From assembly GCF_000189635.1 (NCBI RefSeq), contig NW_002476575.1, positions 124,001 to 188,000 on the forward strand: a stretch of 64,000 nucleotides of DNA, read 5' to 3'. Of this stretch, positions 36,264 to 50,400 are shown piece after piece; position 1 is the first letter of the stretch; every line of letters starts with the position of its first letter. Source of the stretch: Tetrahymena thermophila SB210 (taxonomy: Eukaryota; Ciliophora; Oligohymenophorea; Hymenostomatida; Tetrahymenidae). The position numbers and the translations under genes were made by a program. Below the pieces are notes generated by a model. That model ran no database searches. It was not told where the DNA came from and was given only the letters and a program-made list of their open reading frames with translations.

Positions 36264-38578
36264 TTAGAATAACTTATATATAATTAATTTATCTAAAATT
36301 TTAGATAGAATCTAACTATCAAATTAATTTAGTGATTGGACAAAGCAATAATCAATTTATAATTTGATGTCTGCAATAACAAAACAAAAATATTTCTTTA
36401 TTTATTAATTAATTAATTTCTTTTACAAAAATAATAAGCAAAATTTATATTAGTTGGTGCAGTATTTAAATTAAAGTTTATAAGATAATTCATTTGTTCA
36501 TTTTTAAATGTTTAATTTACAATAAAATATTCATACTCCAAATTAATTAATAACTCAAGAATATCTTGAAATTCATTATTAATTTGAGCTAAAAGAATAA
36601 TACTTTAAACAGAAAACAAATATATCCACAACCACAAAATCTATTGAAAAAATATTTTCAATTTAATTTATAAAAAAATAGTTTGAATTTATTCAATCGA
36701 GTGAGAAGTGTTTAATTACTGGTTTAAATTCTTCTTTGCATATGTTTTAAATTAATTTTTTTTTAGTTCAAAAATCAAAGCAATCTCTATTCAAAAATTT
36801 TTAAAAAGGCTTCTTATTTTTGCTATTTATATAATTTTTATATTGATTTTAAAATATTTTGAATATTTATTTGTTGTTTAATATATGGTTATATCAAAAT
36901 TTTAGATGATAATTTATTTTATTTAAAAATATAAAATAAATAAATTTTATTAAATATTTATTATGAATTTCTTATTTACACATGATTAAAAGTTAGAGCC
37001 TCAATAAAATACATTGATTATATTTATTAAATTAAAGATATTTATCTCTATATACTACTTTAAACATTGTTTAATTTTAATCAACATCAAATCAAGTTAA
37101 TTATACTCTTAATATTTGATAAAAATTTTATTAAAATGCCATTTAAATTCTTTTAAATAAGAAAATTTTGTTAAAATATCTTAAAAATTATTACTCATTT
37201 TAAAAAATAAAATTTAGATTAGTCTTATATAAATTAGAAAGAAATTTATTTATTTTTTTGAGAGCAAACAAAATAAATTTAAAAAAATGAAATAGAAACT
37301 TTTTTTTTAACTATTAGTAATTTGAATTTCAAAAGTATGAACTAAATTTTAAACTTGATAAAAATGTTTTGTAAAAATTGAGATGTAAATGCAGATAAAA
37401 ATTAATAACTCACAATAATGAATTTTTTGATTAATTCTGTTAACTATCTTACATAAAATATGAATGTAAAAAATAATAAAGAAATTTGATCATGCATTAC
37501 CAAGTATTATATTCTTTTTACTAATTTGATTAATTTACTTTCTTGAAAATTACTTTTCTTTTCTGATAAAAACTTTCTTTTTCTACCTATTGAATATTAT
37601 TGATATTTCTTGAAAGATTCTTTATTATTTTTATTTTAAATGTAAAATATTTTATTTAAATAAGGAACCCTTGTCAAATAATAAAAATGATTATTTTTGA
37701 AATTAAGTTAATTAAAATTTCTATTTATAAAAAAAATAATTATCTAGTATTTTTAAATGCTTTTATAAACTATTAAATCAAATGATGTTAAAATTATTAA
37801 GATTTTTATTTTAAAGTATAAAAATTCTTTAATTACTTATTACTACTAATAATATAAATAAAAACAATTAGAATGTAAATAACTAAGCAAGATTATTATT
37901 AAAAAGCAAATTTATCATTACTGAAAAATGTTTTAATAATTATTTAGCTAATATAATAAAGAAAAATAATTTATTGAGTGTTTACAAATTTAACCTAAAT
38001 ATTTTTTGATTACTAATTTTTAATAAAGAATAATAATTAAGAAAATTTTGTAACTCAATTAAAATAGAAAAAATATCTATTCATTTCTAATATGGAAAAA
38101 AAGATTAACAATTTAAATTGCAATTATTTCTGATATCTTTTCTTTTCAAAATTCATTTATTGAACCTCTAAATTAAAATTTAATTTTCAAAATATTTCTT
38201 AAATATATATTGATCAATAATAGCACACAACACTATGAAAAAAAGTTTACAAATTTCATATTTATAAAAATCTTTTAATATATTTATCTTTCTTAGAAAA
38301 TAATTATTCAACAGGGCGTTTAAAAATGAAGATTTATAGTATGTATATTATTTTGGCAAACTAATAAATAATTCAAGTGCAATATAACTTTATTAATTAA
38401 TAGTATTTTCTATATATTAAACTCAAATAGATTAATTTTAATTAATATTTCTACTAATTAATAAAGAAAGATGTAGTATTTAAATTTACCTAAAAGATCT
38501 AGATACATTTTTGAAATAATAATTAATTAAATTAAAGATATTTAAAATTATTAAGAGAATTAAAAAAAATAAATAAAA
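36264..38578. other. AT-rich intergenic region, no gene seen
   Basis: A 2.3 kb spacer between the divergent starts of MATE A (-) and the Cys-rich surface protein (+). Very low complexity; I see no open frame with coding character, no RNA gene and no clear repeat family. Confidence 0.6.
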
Positions 38579-39031
38579 ATGTCATTAAAGGTTTTAACAT
38601 TGTCTCTACTGATTATTTCAGTCACTTATGCTGCATCTGGTAATGCAATTAGCTGTGGTACTGGAACTGCTGACTGCACTACTGCTTGCCCTGCAAGCTA
38701 TCCTTTACCTTAAGGTTGTGCTTGGAGTGGTACATAACCTTCTTGTGTTGTATCTAATTGTGATTGTTCTACTACAAATCTTACTGATTCATACTGTTAA
38801 TCTTGTAAAGGAACACTCTACTATGCTAATACTGCTATGAATACCTGCGTTTAATCCTCAGCTTCTTGTAATAATAGAAATGTAAACAGTGTCAAGTGGA
38901 CCACTTAAGATTGCTAAACTTGTAGTGGAAATACTAAGCAAAAAGCCAAATCAGATGGTTCAGCTTGTATTAATTCATCAAAAATACTAATCTCTTCCTT
39001 ATTTGGTTTACTTTTGGTCTTATTTGCTTGA
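38579..39031 (+). CDS. Small secreted Cys-rich protein, probably GPI-anchored
   Basis: Intronless frame of 150 residues from the ATG at 38579 to TGA 39029-39031. The N-terminus MSLKVLTLSLLIISVTYA is a clear signal peptide, with likely cleavage after YA or AA. The mature part has about 17 Cys in CxxC and CxC spacing (SCGTGTADCTTAC, NCDCSTT, YCQSCKG, DCQTCSGN), with Gly/Ser/Thr-rich loops. The C-terminus is a short polar stretch followed by a hydrophobic tail (ILISSLFGLLLVLFA) ending at the stop, the form of a GPI-attachment signal. This architecture matches ciliate surface proteins such as immobilisation antigens, though it is much shorter than those and repeats are not obvious. It sits between two MATE genes on the opposite strand. 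It is probably displayed on the cell or ciliary surface; the specific role is unknown. Confidence 0.88.
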
Positions 39032-39765
39032 TATATTTTAGAATTATAAAATAAAAATATCAAAATAATATAATCAATAATAAGCATGATTTATTTTTTT
39101 AATTTGTGTTTTGATATATAGACAGCCAGTCAAGTCAGTTAATCAGCTTTAGTTCATCATTTTTAAACTTTCTAAAACAATATTTTAATTTATTGTTATC
39201 ATTTTATCATTGCAAATAAATAATCTTCTTTAAATTTTAATATTATTTCTCCTATTTTTCATTTATTTATTTTTAATAAATAAACCTAATTTGAATGATA
39301 ATCCAATTTTTACAAAGAACTTTAAAATCTTAAAAATATTTTACTACATTTTTTATCAGAAGATTTTATTGAAAAGAAGAATGTTGAATTGTTTAATAAT
39401 TGGCATATAAAAAAATATTAAGATCGCACTAAAAGGATCATAAAAATGATACAATTAATTATAGAGAAATGTGAATGAAGTGTGATGAAAAATATAATAG
39501 TTATAAGTTACATAGAAAATAAATTATTTAATTAAGTAGTAAATAATCTTAATGTAAGAAACTTTGTTATATTAAAGGAAGTAAATGTTATTGTTATTAT
39601 TTTCCATGCTTTTTGTGATAAGTTGAATCTAAATTCAATGTTTGAATATGTTCAATATGTATATGTATGTTCATATAAGTTTTGATTTAAGCCATACATA
39701 GATTTAATTAAGTTAATTAAAAATTCACATATTTGGTAAATATGATTTTTAATTTTTTTAATTAA
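39032..39765. other. Convergent 3' intergenic region
   Basis: Carries the 3' ends of the surface-protein gene (+) and MATE B (-). AT-rich, no gene seen. Confidence 0.6.
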
Positions 39766-42275
39766 TCAACTTGATGTATGTTTAATTTCTTTCATTTCTA
39801 TTTCTACTGTTTTAGCTGCTAAAGCTTCTAGCTCAGCCTAAGAGATATCTTCTCCTTTAATTGGAAGTAATGGTTCTGCATTTGCTTCCTCTAACATCAT
39901 AAGTTCCATGTTACGTTTTTCATCTCTTTCGATATTAGCTTGAATGATTTATAAGAGATGATTCCAGTCTGATTGAGTTATACACCATATTTAAGCGCCA
40001 GTGGTAACAATCATACCAAACATAACACCTATCCAGATACCTGTGATACCCATATTAAAAGTAAAACCAAGAAAATAAGCAATAATTTGACCAATCACCA
40101 AATATGAAACAACAAATGAAGCTGCTGCAAAATTTTACTTTCCTATACCTCTAGTTACACCTGTTACACCAGCAAGAATGGCATCAAGAATCATACATAT
40201 TTAGAAAAGAGTAAATGATTCACCAAGAGATATCTAGGTAGGAATATCAACACTAAACCAAGTAACATAGGAATCCTTCATCATAGTAAAAGGTAATTAT
40301 GTTAGAATTAAGAAGGTACAGATAATCATAATACCTTATTTGGAGAAATCGAGAGCTTTTTCAATGCATTTATTCCCCATTTCATTTCCTACATAAGTAG
40401 TAATAGCTATAGATACTCCATATCCGAATTAGTAATAAACAGTATTAATATTATTCATAATAACGTGAGCACCAAATTAATCATCAGGAAGATTTGAAGC
40501 TTACAAAGTAAATAATTCATAACTAAACCACTCGAGAGTCAAAAGACTTCCGATAGGGATTGCAAATTTCAAAAAGCTTCCCCATTCTTAGAAAGCAAGC
40601 TTTGTAAGTTAAATAGAACAACGTTCATTAATTCTATTTTTACAGACTAAATAATAAACTATAGATAGATTCATAGCTTCAGTAATAATACGAGCTATAG
40701 CAGCACCTTTTATACAGAGGTCAAACTCAGTAATAAAAAGCCAATTCCAAAAGAATGAAGATATTGCTGTTATTGTTACAGTAATAAGGGGTAAACTATA
40801 TTCATTTTACGCAGTTAAAAATCCTTTAAATATGTTATAAATTCCACTAAAGTAAAAAGCAGGAATTCCCCATCTGCAGTAATCAGCTGCATATCTACCA
40901 AGAGATGCTTTTCCACTTACAAAAGTTATAATATCATCAGACATCCACATCAATAATATGATAGGAATCATTGCAGTTGTAGCTATTGCAAAACCTCTTT
41001 AGAATATAACTCCTGTCATTTTATATCTATTATAATAAATTAAGATTATTAATAATTTTTTAAAAAATCTTCTTTAAACTTAAGAACTAATATGTTTTTT
41101 GGAGTAAATTTAATTTATTTTATTATCAATATTATTTAAAATAAAGATCAATGTAATAGTATAAAAAAATTTGTTCATTTTTAGGTATTATCAAAAAAAC
41201 AAACATATTTTTGAAGGTAAAAATAGATAAAATTAAAGAGGATTTTATATTATTCTCAAAAAAATGAATTAATTGAGTTTTGCTTTGTCTATTTTTAATG
41301 TTTGGACTAATTTATGCACCCAGATAAATTTATATATTTTTATATTTAGGTTGATTGATGAGTAATTCATTTATTAATGATGCAAAAAAATAAATTAATT
41401 TTGAGTGAAAGACTTTTTTAATTTAATGGGAAATCTATTTATAAATATGATATGATGAAATTCCAAATGAGCCTTCTTTCTATTGCAAATAGTTTTGGGT
41501 AACAGACCAAATATTTATGGAAATATTATTTGTATATGAAAAAACAAATTTATGAATTAATCAATTAATAAATTTGTTATTAATAAACCCAAAACAAAAA
41601 AGCTACACAACTCAATTAATAATTTGTTTGTTTGTTTATGAATGATAAATCTAGTAGTGGGGGTCTTTATTTTTAATGCATATAAATTTGATAAAAAAGT
41701 TTCATATAAAATGGCATTTTAAATTAGAATTTAAAAAAAATCAAAATAAGTTCATTGAATTACTTTTAGGCACCATAGGCAAAACTTGCTAGAGTTTCTA
41801 CACCTACACCTAAACCACCGAATAGACCAACAGCAAAACAGTTAGACCATACAAGACCCATACCAAAACCACCAGTTTTCTCCTGATCATCAATTTTACC
41901 AATATGATAGAGTTAAACTAAGAAAGGAATCCATTCAAGCATCATAAAAAGAGCTGTCTTTAATGATGAATTAAGTAAAACCATAAACTAATCTTATCTC
42001 TCTCTTGTGCTTAGGAAGGAAAGCTTCAAGTAATTGAATATATTTGTAACTTATGTCTCTTATTTAACGGGCTCACGAGACTGATCAAGGTGTAAAATTG
42101 ATCCAGCCACTTAAGCAAGCTCTTCGGCATTAAATCTGTTTGTGTTTGCGCTACCAGAATTGGTATTGGTTGTATTATTGTTATTTTTGTTGTTGTTGCT
42201 TTAATTTTCAGGCTTCTTTGATTTACTGCGATCATTTTAGCTTGAGACGTGAATCGTACGATTGTTTTGACTCAT
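39766..42275 (-). CDS. MATE family multidrug/toxin extrusion transporter B
   Basis: Exons in transcript order are 42275-41764 and 41026-39766, in frame for 590 residues. The single 737-base intron is phase 2, with GTAATT...ATAG borders. The N-terminus is Asn/Ser-rich (~95 residues). Membrane segments then follow MATE order: LKTALFMMLEWIPFLVQL, GMGLVWSNCFAVGLFGG, GIPAFYFSGIYNIFKGFL, FAIPIGSLLTLEWFSYELF, AHVIMNNINTVYYQFGYGVS and ILDAILAGVTGVTRGIGK. The C-terminus is short and acidic, ending at TGA 39768-39766. It is a close paralog of MATE A, sharing the motifs WSNCF, IFKGFL/ILKGFL, SFFWNWLF and TRGIGK, and the intron falls at the homologous place after the same loop. The expected role is H+ or Na+-coupled export of organic cations. 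The substrate cannot be inferred. Confidence 0.93.
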
Positions 42276-45113
42276 TTCTTTTATACATTAATTGCGGTAT
42301 ACTCCTATTTTTGTTACACTCTTTTTTTTAAATATTTTGAGCTTAATATACTTCTTTTAAAAATTAATTATTATTGAAAAAGATAGCTATTTACTTATTT
42401 AAAATGAATGAATATGAATATTAGAGTCAATTTATTAATATGAATTAATTAATAAGTAACTAAAATAATTAAAGAAATCAATCTATAAATTAACAAACAA
42501 ACTAGCTTGATATTATCTCATCTCCAATTTTAAAAAGGATAAGAAGAAGAGTAAATTTAATCCAACTAATAAATTTGTTAGTATATCCATCATTTTACGA
42601 AATCCTTAATACCAAAATATAGATTTATCAAAACATTACCTTTATTACTCTTGTTTGTATTTTGTATAAAATCTAAATAAAGTACATCAATTCCTCATTA
42701 CTAATGATTTAATCTTAATCTTTTTTAGTATATATTTTGATTAGTTTTTAAATATTCATTAACTCTCTCACTCACTCACTCACTCCAATTGATTAATCCA
42801 TAATACAAATTAATCTTTATTTTCTTTTGATTATTGTCTATTTTTAATTTTTTTTTTCACTCATTAATTTTAGTTAATAATTTTTCTACTTTACAAAATA
42901 AAATTTGTTTTACCACTATTTTTACTCCCATAAAAATAATAGATCCTCTGTTGAGTTGAGTTAGTTTGCTTTACTTGGCGCTAAATTTAAGTTTCTTTTT
43001 TAAATAATAACAAAATTACTTTCAATAAAAGTAAATTGACATTTTTTATTAACTACCAACTTTTCGTTATTGAGTAAGCTAAATTTTATAATATGTTCTT
43101 CGTCTAAAATTAATTTTGATCTATATTTTTGATTCTTTAAATATTTCTGATAATTACTTTTACATTATAAGCATTAAAAATATGAAGAATTATCTTTAAT
43201 ACAAAATATATAATAAAATTCAATCACTTTTAAATATATTAGGAATCACATTAAATTAACTGATAAGTTAATTAAACTTACATTTTTAATTTTTAAATAA
43301 AAATTTAAATATTAAGACCCTTATAATTATTTAAGGAAGTTACAATCAAAACAAATATTTTTAAAAAAATTAACTACAAAAAATATTTTGAAATAATTCA
43401 TTTCAAATATTTCTTAAAGTTCAATTTTTTGTTTCAACACTAAAAGGACGGACAACCATAAATATTATTTAAATCTTAAAGCGAAGTAGAGTTTTGATAA
43501 TTACATTTTTAATAATAGTGTGTTTATTTTTCTTGCTTGAAGAGTTATTAATAGTAAACATTAAGAAACTCCTTTTTTTATGATTGTATGTTTAAATATG
43601 TTTTTATTATTTTTATACTTTTTCTTTGTATTTTAATTTGAAGAAAAGATTACATATTTTATTTTCTTAATACTAAAATAATCAAAGTTTAAATATGATC
43701 AAAAACAATTTTTTTGAATAAATTAAGTCAATAATATGTAAATTAATTTGTATTTTAATAAAATTTTATTATTAATATGGAAATAATTTTAAGAGTTATG
43801 ATATTGACTTTATTTTATACATTTATGGATTATATTTAAACATTGATTTTTACTATAAATTTAAATAATTTGAAAAAGATAATCCATAAACCTTACAGAT
43901 AATGATAGTTTGTTTAAATAATGTAAAAATTTTTATATATTTAGATATTCTTCAAGTCATTTCTGTTGAAAAATTATAATGATTTAAACGAATGTGATTT
44001 TTACAAATTTAATTGAATTCAAAATAAAATTTTACATATTTTTAAAAATAGTATTGTTACCTAATGAATATTAAATATTTTTATTAATTATCTAAAATAA
44101 GCATAGTTAGTTATTTGTTTTTTTAGGTATTGATATATTTTTAAATTTTACATACAAAATACCATTTTATTTAGCTAGAAGTCCTGTTTATATCCATTAT
44201 GTTAATACACCTATATATTAAAAATAAATAGGATAAAATAATAGAATAATTTAAATAAACTAATTAATTTATTTAAAAACTATAATTAAAATGCTACTTG
44301 TATTGCTTAAAAATATTTTTCTATTAATTTTTCATAAATAATTTTTTAATAAGATAATTAATAATGATTTCATCTAGTCGAAAAGTAATAAATAAATAAA
44401 CAAATAAACAAATAAAAAGTTATTAAGATAAATTCAAAACGATAGAGAAAAAATGATTAATATAAACTACAAATGAATATTTTATTATATACTTGAATAA
44501 ATAACAAGAATTAAAATATATCTGCACTATAGATTTTTGGTAAATAAAAATACTTAAATTATACGATAATTTCCATCAAAAAAATTTAAAGAAATTTAAA
44601 ATTTAATTTTATAATATGATTAAGATAATATAAGTTTCAAAAAATAATTTATCTTACTTTTAAATCTTGCTTTGCTACTAAAAAATTAGAATCCGTAAAC
44701 CTCTAATTTATGATATGAATCTTTAAGAATTTGATTACTATTTCTTAATAAGCTTTTGGTAGACTATGTAATTTCTTTTTCCTATCTCAAAAAATATCTT
44801 AATAAGTATTAATTTATGGTCAATAAAATTAATATCATTTATTATTAAATAGAATAAATATAGGATTTACTTATAAAATATACAAATTAAGAAATGGTAT
44901 TTGATTATTACTTTAATTGTTATAAATTTAATTTCCTGATCACAATTTTAAAGGCTAAATAGTAAATTATTCCTTTGAATATTCAAAAGACTTTTTGGTA
45001 CATTAAGGAGAGTGAGCATTGCTTTTAATTAAATTAAGAAAAATTTTAATCATATTTTAGAAACAATTAAATCTATAAAAGAAATTTAATATAAAAGTAG
45101 AGGATTCCTTTAA
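42276..45113. other. AT-rich intergenic region, no gene seen
   Basis: A 2.8 kb spacer between the divergent starts of MATE B (-) and the lipase (+). It contains a CTCA microsatellite at 42767-42785 and otherwise low-complexity AT DNA. No RNA gene or open frame with coding character was found. Confidence 0.6.
42767..42785. repeat. (CTCA)n microsatellite
   Basis: Nearly five perfect CTCA units in the spacer upstream of MATE B. Confidence 0.85.
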
Positions 45114-47029
45114 ATGAAATTATAAGCTAGCCTATTCATTTTTACTTTGCTACTTCTTAGCTAAGTTCAAAGTTAACAATTATCTGATGATGATATCAAA
45201 GAACTAGCTAATGATTCTTTTGTTCAGATTTGTCAAAAGTACAATTATCCAGTAGAAATCCACAAAATAACCACTTAAGATGGATACATTTTGACATATT
45301 ATCGTATTTAAAGACCAGGAACTACAATTGTCTCTAATTTACCAGTTGTATATCTTCAACATGGTTTGGTAGACTCAAGTTTTGACTTCATTATCAACGA
45401 AGTTACAAAGGTATAAAATATTTATTTTTTATGCATTTTAATTGATAAATTATCTTGATTATAGGCACCAGGATTCATTCTTGCCAATTAAGGTTTTGAT
45501 GTTTGGATGGGTAACTCTAGAGGTAATGATCAATCATTAGAGCACATTTCCCTCAATTGGTAGACTGATCCTGAATACTGGAACTTCTCATGGTAAGAAA
45601 TGAGCAAGTATGACCTCCCAGCTGCCTTTAGCTATATTGCTAATGTTACATAAGCTGAAAAGATTGATTATATTGGTCATTCACAAGGTATTTAGTTATT
45701 CTTAAACCAACTACATCAAATTAAAATCTATTACTAAATAACAAAAAAGGTACATCAATTATGTTTGCTTCTTTATCTGAAAAAGACCCAATTGTTAGCA
45801 AATATCTTGGCAAATTTATAGCTATGGGTCCTGTAGCATACGTAAATCACTCAGATGCTATGTTCATTGATTTAATTAAAAAAGTTAAGTTGACTGCTTT
45901 ACTCCGTAAATTTAATATTAATTATGTGATGATGCCAAACTAGGTAATAAAGCTTAATAATTTTTCTATTATATTATGCAAAATCTATCTATAAATATTT
46001 CTTTTACTGCTCCAAAATTAAAAATAAATAATAAGTAAACACATAAGATTAAAGTATTAGCAATTACTTACCACTTCGAAAATACCTTCACTCTAATTTC
46101 TATAAAAACAATAAATCAAACACATTTATTTAACTTTGTATTTTAATTAGTTAGGAAGCTTTTTTCTTTATATTGATTTTCAGAAACCTTTTATTTAAGT
46201 GATAAATGATTCAATAAAAGTATAAATGATGCATTTATATACAAGTATTTTTTTGATTACACTTTATTAAATAATTAAATGCATCGTAAATCTTACTTAA
46301 AATAAATAAGGTTTTTTATAAAAGAATTTCATTATTTTAATCATGACTAATCACCACAAATAAATAAGCAAATATTAAATGAATTTAAATAAAATTAATA
46401 ACAAGTATAATAAATATACTTGTCATATTTTAAATCTATTCTAGTGATTAAAAATTATTTTTATTTAAATAGAAAGTTAACTCTTTTGTTCAACTAGTAT
46501 GTGCATATTTCCCTAGCTTTTGTGGTTTGTTTGATTAAGCATTAGCAAATTTTGACCCTAAAACTGATAACTTAGAAAGATTTAAAGTCATTCTTGGGCA
46601 TTACCCAACTAGTACTAGTGTATGATTAAATTATATTAATTAGAAATACTCCAAAAATTATATTTTTAAAAATAGTCAAGAACTATTGAGCATTGGTAAT
46701 AAATGCTCAACAACAAGAAGGATGCTTCCATGAAAAAATTTGATTATGGATTAATTGGAAATTTGAAGAAATATGGTTCTATTCATGCTCCTGAATATGA
46801 TATTAGCAGTATTACATAGAAAGTCTACTTAGTTGCAGGTGCTTATGATAGAATAGCTGATATTACAGATGCAACTTTATTACACAATAAGTTGTAGAAT
46901 TCAGAAATGTATGTTATTGAAGGTGGTCATGGCACATTTATGTGGGCTAGGGATATTTCCTATTTCTACTAAATAGTTACTCCCATTTTACATAACAAAA
47001 CTCCTTTAGTTCCTCCTGCTTCTTCTTGA
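45114..47029 (+). CDS. Acid-lipase-like alpha/beta hydrolase, secreted or lysosomal
   Basis: Five exons (45114-45410, 45465-45687, 45750-45943, 46473-46619, 46676-47029) join in frame to 404 residues. The N-terminus MKLQASLFIFTLLLLSQVQS is a signal peptide. The family is the acid lipase group (lysosomal acid lipase, gastric lipase): the lid-region start YPVEIHKITTQDGYILTYYR, VVYLQHGLVDSS (oxyanion side), GFDVWMGNSRGN, and the nucleophile elbow GHSQG with Ser at about residue 172. The acid and base follow as VYLVAGAYDRIAD and VIEGGHGTF. The elbow is split by a 62-base intron directly after GHSQ, which explains an apparent frame break there. Such enzymes hydrolyse triacylglycerols or cholesteryl esters in lysosomes or outside the cell. 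Intron 3 (45944-46472) is long at 529 bases. The intron 3 donor after NYVMMPNQ is the least certain junction. Confidence 0.9.
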
Positions 47030-47407
47030 AATTAATTTCAATATAATAAAAGAAATAATAAATAATTCTTATATTCTTATATATGTTTGCTTATTCAAAA
47101 TGTTAAGCATAATTTTATTAAATTTTAATGTTTTTTTTGGGAAGTTTTCAAAGAATAAAAAGTAACATTTTTGGATATTTATTCATTTGGGTTTGAATTC
47201 ACTTTATATATATATAGTTATTATTTTTTTATAAATTTTATTTGATTATGAATATGCTTTTAGAATTACTGTTTTAATAAATAAGTAGAACCTAGTTTTA
47301 TATTAACTAACATAAACAATAGTGTTATTTTTTTGTTTTCATTTCACATATTAACTATATTTTTAGAAATTCAATCAATAAAGGTAAAAATTAAAAGATA
47401 AATAGAA
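47030..47407. other. Short AT-rich spacer
   Basis: Separates the lipase stop from the start of the first giant membrane-protein gene on the same strand. No gene seen. Confidence 0.6.
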
Positions 47408-50400
47408 ATGTTTCAATTTTAAAAGACATTAGCTTTTTTATTTTATTATATCTACTTATTATCTGCACAATATTTAAAGCTTTAAGATTGCCAAGCTTAA
47501 GGATAATTCTATAGCTCTTAGCTACCCTAATGTGGATAATGTTCGCAAGATTGCTTTAACTGTTTTGATGATTAGAGATGCATTTATTGTCAGTAAATGT
47601 ACTATTAAGTAAACATCATCAAATATAAAAAATTATTTAGTTAATCAAATTAATTTACAATAAATAAAAAGGAGTCTTTGGGATCTAGTTGTGTAAATTC
47701 TTGTTAGGAAGGATAATACGCTGATCATTATTTTAGAGAATGCAAAAATTGCTTAGTTAGTAATTGTTTGGTCTGTAATGAAGAACAAGTTTGCTTAAAA
47801 TGTAAATAAGGATGGATTTTAAGTGATGATGGTTCAAGTTGCAAAAACACTAAATGCAAAAATAATGAAGAAACATACTATGACTAAGAAACTGATACTT
47901 GCAAGCTTTATTGTAGTGAAGGTTAAGATTAAAATTCTATGTAATGCTTTAAATTTAGAAAAATTAATGGTGTTACTGAAGAGGTGCTTAGATTAAATAA
48001 TTCAAATAATTTAGATATATACTAGATAGGAATACTGTAAATTGAACGTTAAGCAACTGTATGTATATTCTTTAAAAATCATTTTAATTTTTTAACTTAT
48101 GGATTATTTTAAAATAAAGGTAATTGCTTTAGACCTCGAAAAAGCAGTTTATTATAGTTACCCTGACTTAATACCTTACTTTGAAATAAGTTTTAACTAA
48201 ACTGCTTATTTTACTTTCTTAAAAGGAGATTATATATTTGTGATATTTAGTGATTAAAACAATTTCTCAAGAATAAATATTTAAACTACACGTATTGATT
48301 ATTACCAGCTAGAACAATGTGTTAATCCAGTTGTTGAATAAAATTATTTAATTTGCATCTAAAATAACTTAAATGATTTTAATATATTAGATTTAGATAG
48401 TAAGCCATTTAATTTATTCAAATTGTAATCTTAAAGTAGGGTTTTATAACAATAAAAGTTCGATGCCAAATAAAATATTCGTTTTGGTGATTTATAATAG
48501 AAAATAATGAAAAATTAAAAAGCTGAAGAAAAAATAAGCTTATTAAATGAATAATAATATGAAAAAAGATACTTATAAAATTAACCTTAAAATACTGATA
48601 ATTTTGGTTGCTTTATAAAATCTCCATAACAATTTGATTACTAACCAAAATTAATAGTAAATATATTGAAATAAAGTAAAATTTATCAGTTTGAATAAAA
48701 GAAATCTTAAGTAGATAATGATAATTAATAAACTAATGTATATCTTTTAAGCAATATTAATTTGCTTTTAGTTTACTAATAAATAACATCTTTACTTTAT
48801 TCTTTTGATACTTAGAATTTTAATAATTATAATGTGTTGATTTAATTCTAAAATATTAGCTAAGTTGCTTGTGCTTCTTCATTTAATAACGATATTCAAT
48901 TATTCCTTATCAACAAAATAGATTCTTCAATTGGCTATTATTTATCAAGCACTTAAGATTCAGGCAATTATCAATTTAATTAAACAAAAGTATTCTATTT
49001 ACTTACTAAATTTTTTTATTTTATTTATTTACTTTAAGTTCCCTCCCTATTTTTTCAAAAATAAGGTGTATTTATCTTTAAAAAAATTAAATAAAAATAT
49101 ATGGGAGGTATTAATAGAATTAAAAATATAAAATGAAAAAAAGGTATTTCAATTATTTTTAAAATATAGGCTACTTAATTTTAATAACCTAATCTTGGTA
49201 ATTTACAATATTGCAAATTTGTAAACTAGTCAAAAGCTATTTTTATTTAAGGAAATAACGGTAAAATTTAAATTTAAAATTCTTAAAACTATTAAATTTA
49301 TTATAAAAAGGTTTTTTAACGGTATAGATAGATTAATTGCAGCTTTTTCCTTAAAATAGCGTATTTTTTGAAAGTGAATTAATAGTTTAGTATGATAGTA
49401 ATCACTTAATAACTTTCTAACAAAATCAATTTAATTTTAAGATTAAAGTCTACTAGTAGAATTAAAATAATTTTGTTGAGTTAAAGTAATTTAATTTTAG
49501 CAACTAATATTATTATTTGAAAAACTATCCTTCTCCTCTTACATTAAAATTTGATGAATCATAATAAAATATTATTTTAGCTACAAGAAATGAATTACTA
49601 CTAATACATATGTATCCAAATTAAGATCAATAATAATAAGTATTTAGTAGATATGGAAGCGGTAAGATAAATTAGAGCTTTGGAATTGTATTAACTGTTT
49701 ATAATTTAGAAAATTATGATGGGTTATGCATAATATATGAAAATGGATTTTATATAAAATTTAATGACAATAAAAAATAATCTATCACTCAATATTTAGA
49801 TTTCTATGTCTTTATTTATGATTTAAAAGATAATTATTTAATTTTAGGAAGTAACTCAGAAAAAAAATGCTTGATATTCGATATTAATTTGGTGGAATTC
49901 ATAGATTTAAATTATGATGATTAACCTTTTTAGATGATTTTAACTGCAAAAACAAATCAATTTATTACAATAGCTATCTAATTATAAAACAATACATTTA
50001 ATTTATACACAATAAATTAAAATCAAGGAATATTATGTTATCATTTCAACTATAATTTATTGTACCAATTCTACACACAAGCATTGCAGAGTTTTTAAGA
50101 CTTAATCTATATCATATCAGACTAAAACACTGTCTTAATATATAATTTATAACAGAATAATTTAAAATTTATTAACTCTTTTTACTATTCTAACTATTTT
50201 CAGATAATCGATGAATTTAATATCTTTATTATTTCTGAGTGCTAAGGGAAGTTTAGCTATTATTTAACCATTTTTAATATCTAAAATCAAATTAATAAAT
50301 AACTAGTATTAAAAGTATAAGAACTAACTTACTCAAGAATATTACTAGTATATTTTTAAGATTTTTAAAGAGGTGTTTTTTAAAGTGGTAGATATAATAC

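Noticed and set aside
42026..42235. Minus-strand frame of 69 codons at the start of MATE B
   Set aside because: Wrong frame relative to the exon that leads into the MATE membrane segments.
45688..45760. Frameshift in the lipase at the GHSQG motif
   Set aside because: A 62-base GT...AG intron restores the frame exactly, so no pseudogene is needed.
48931..49131. Plus-strand frame of 66 codons
   Set aside because: Runs from another frame of exon 3 into intron 3 of giant gene copy 1; no similarity to copy 2 at that point.
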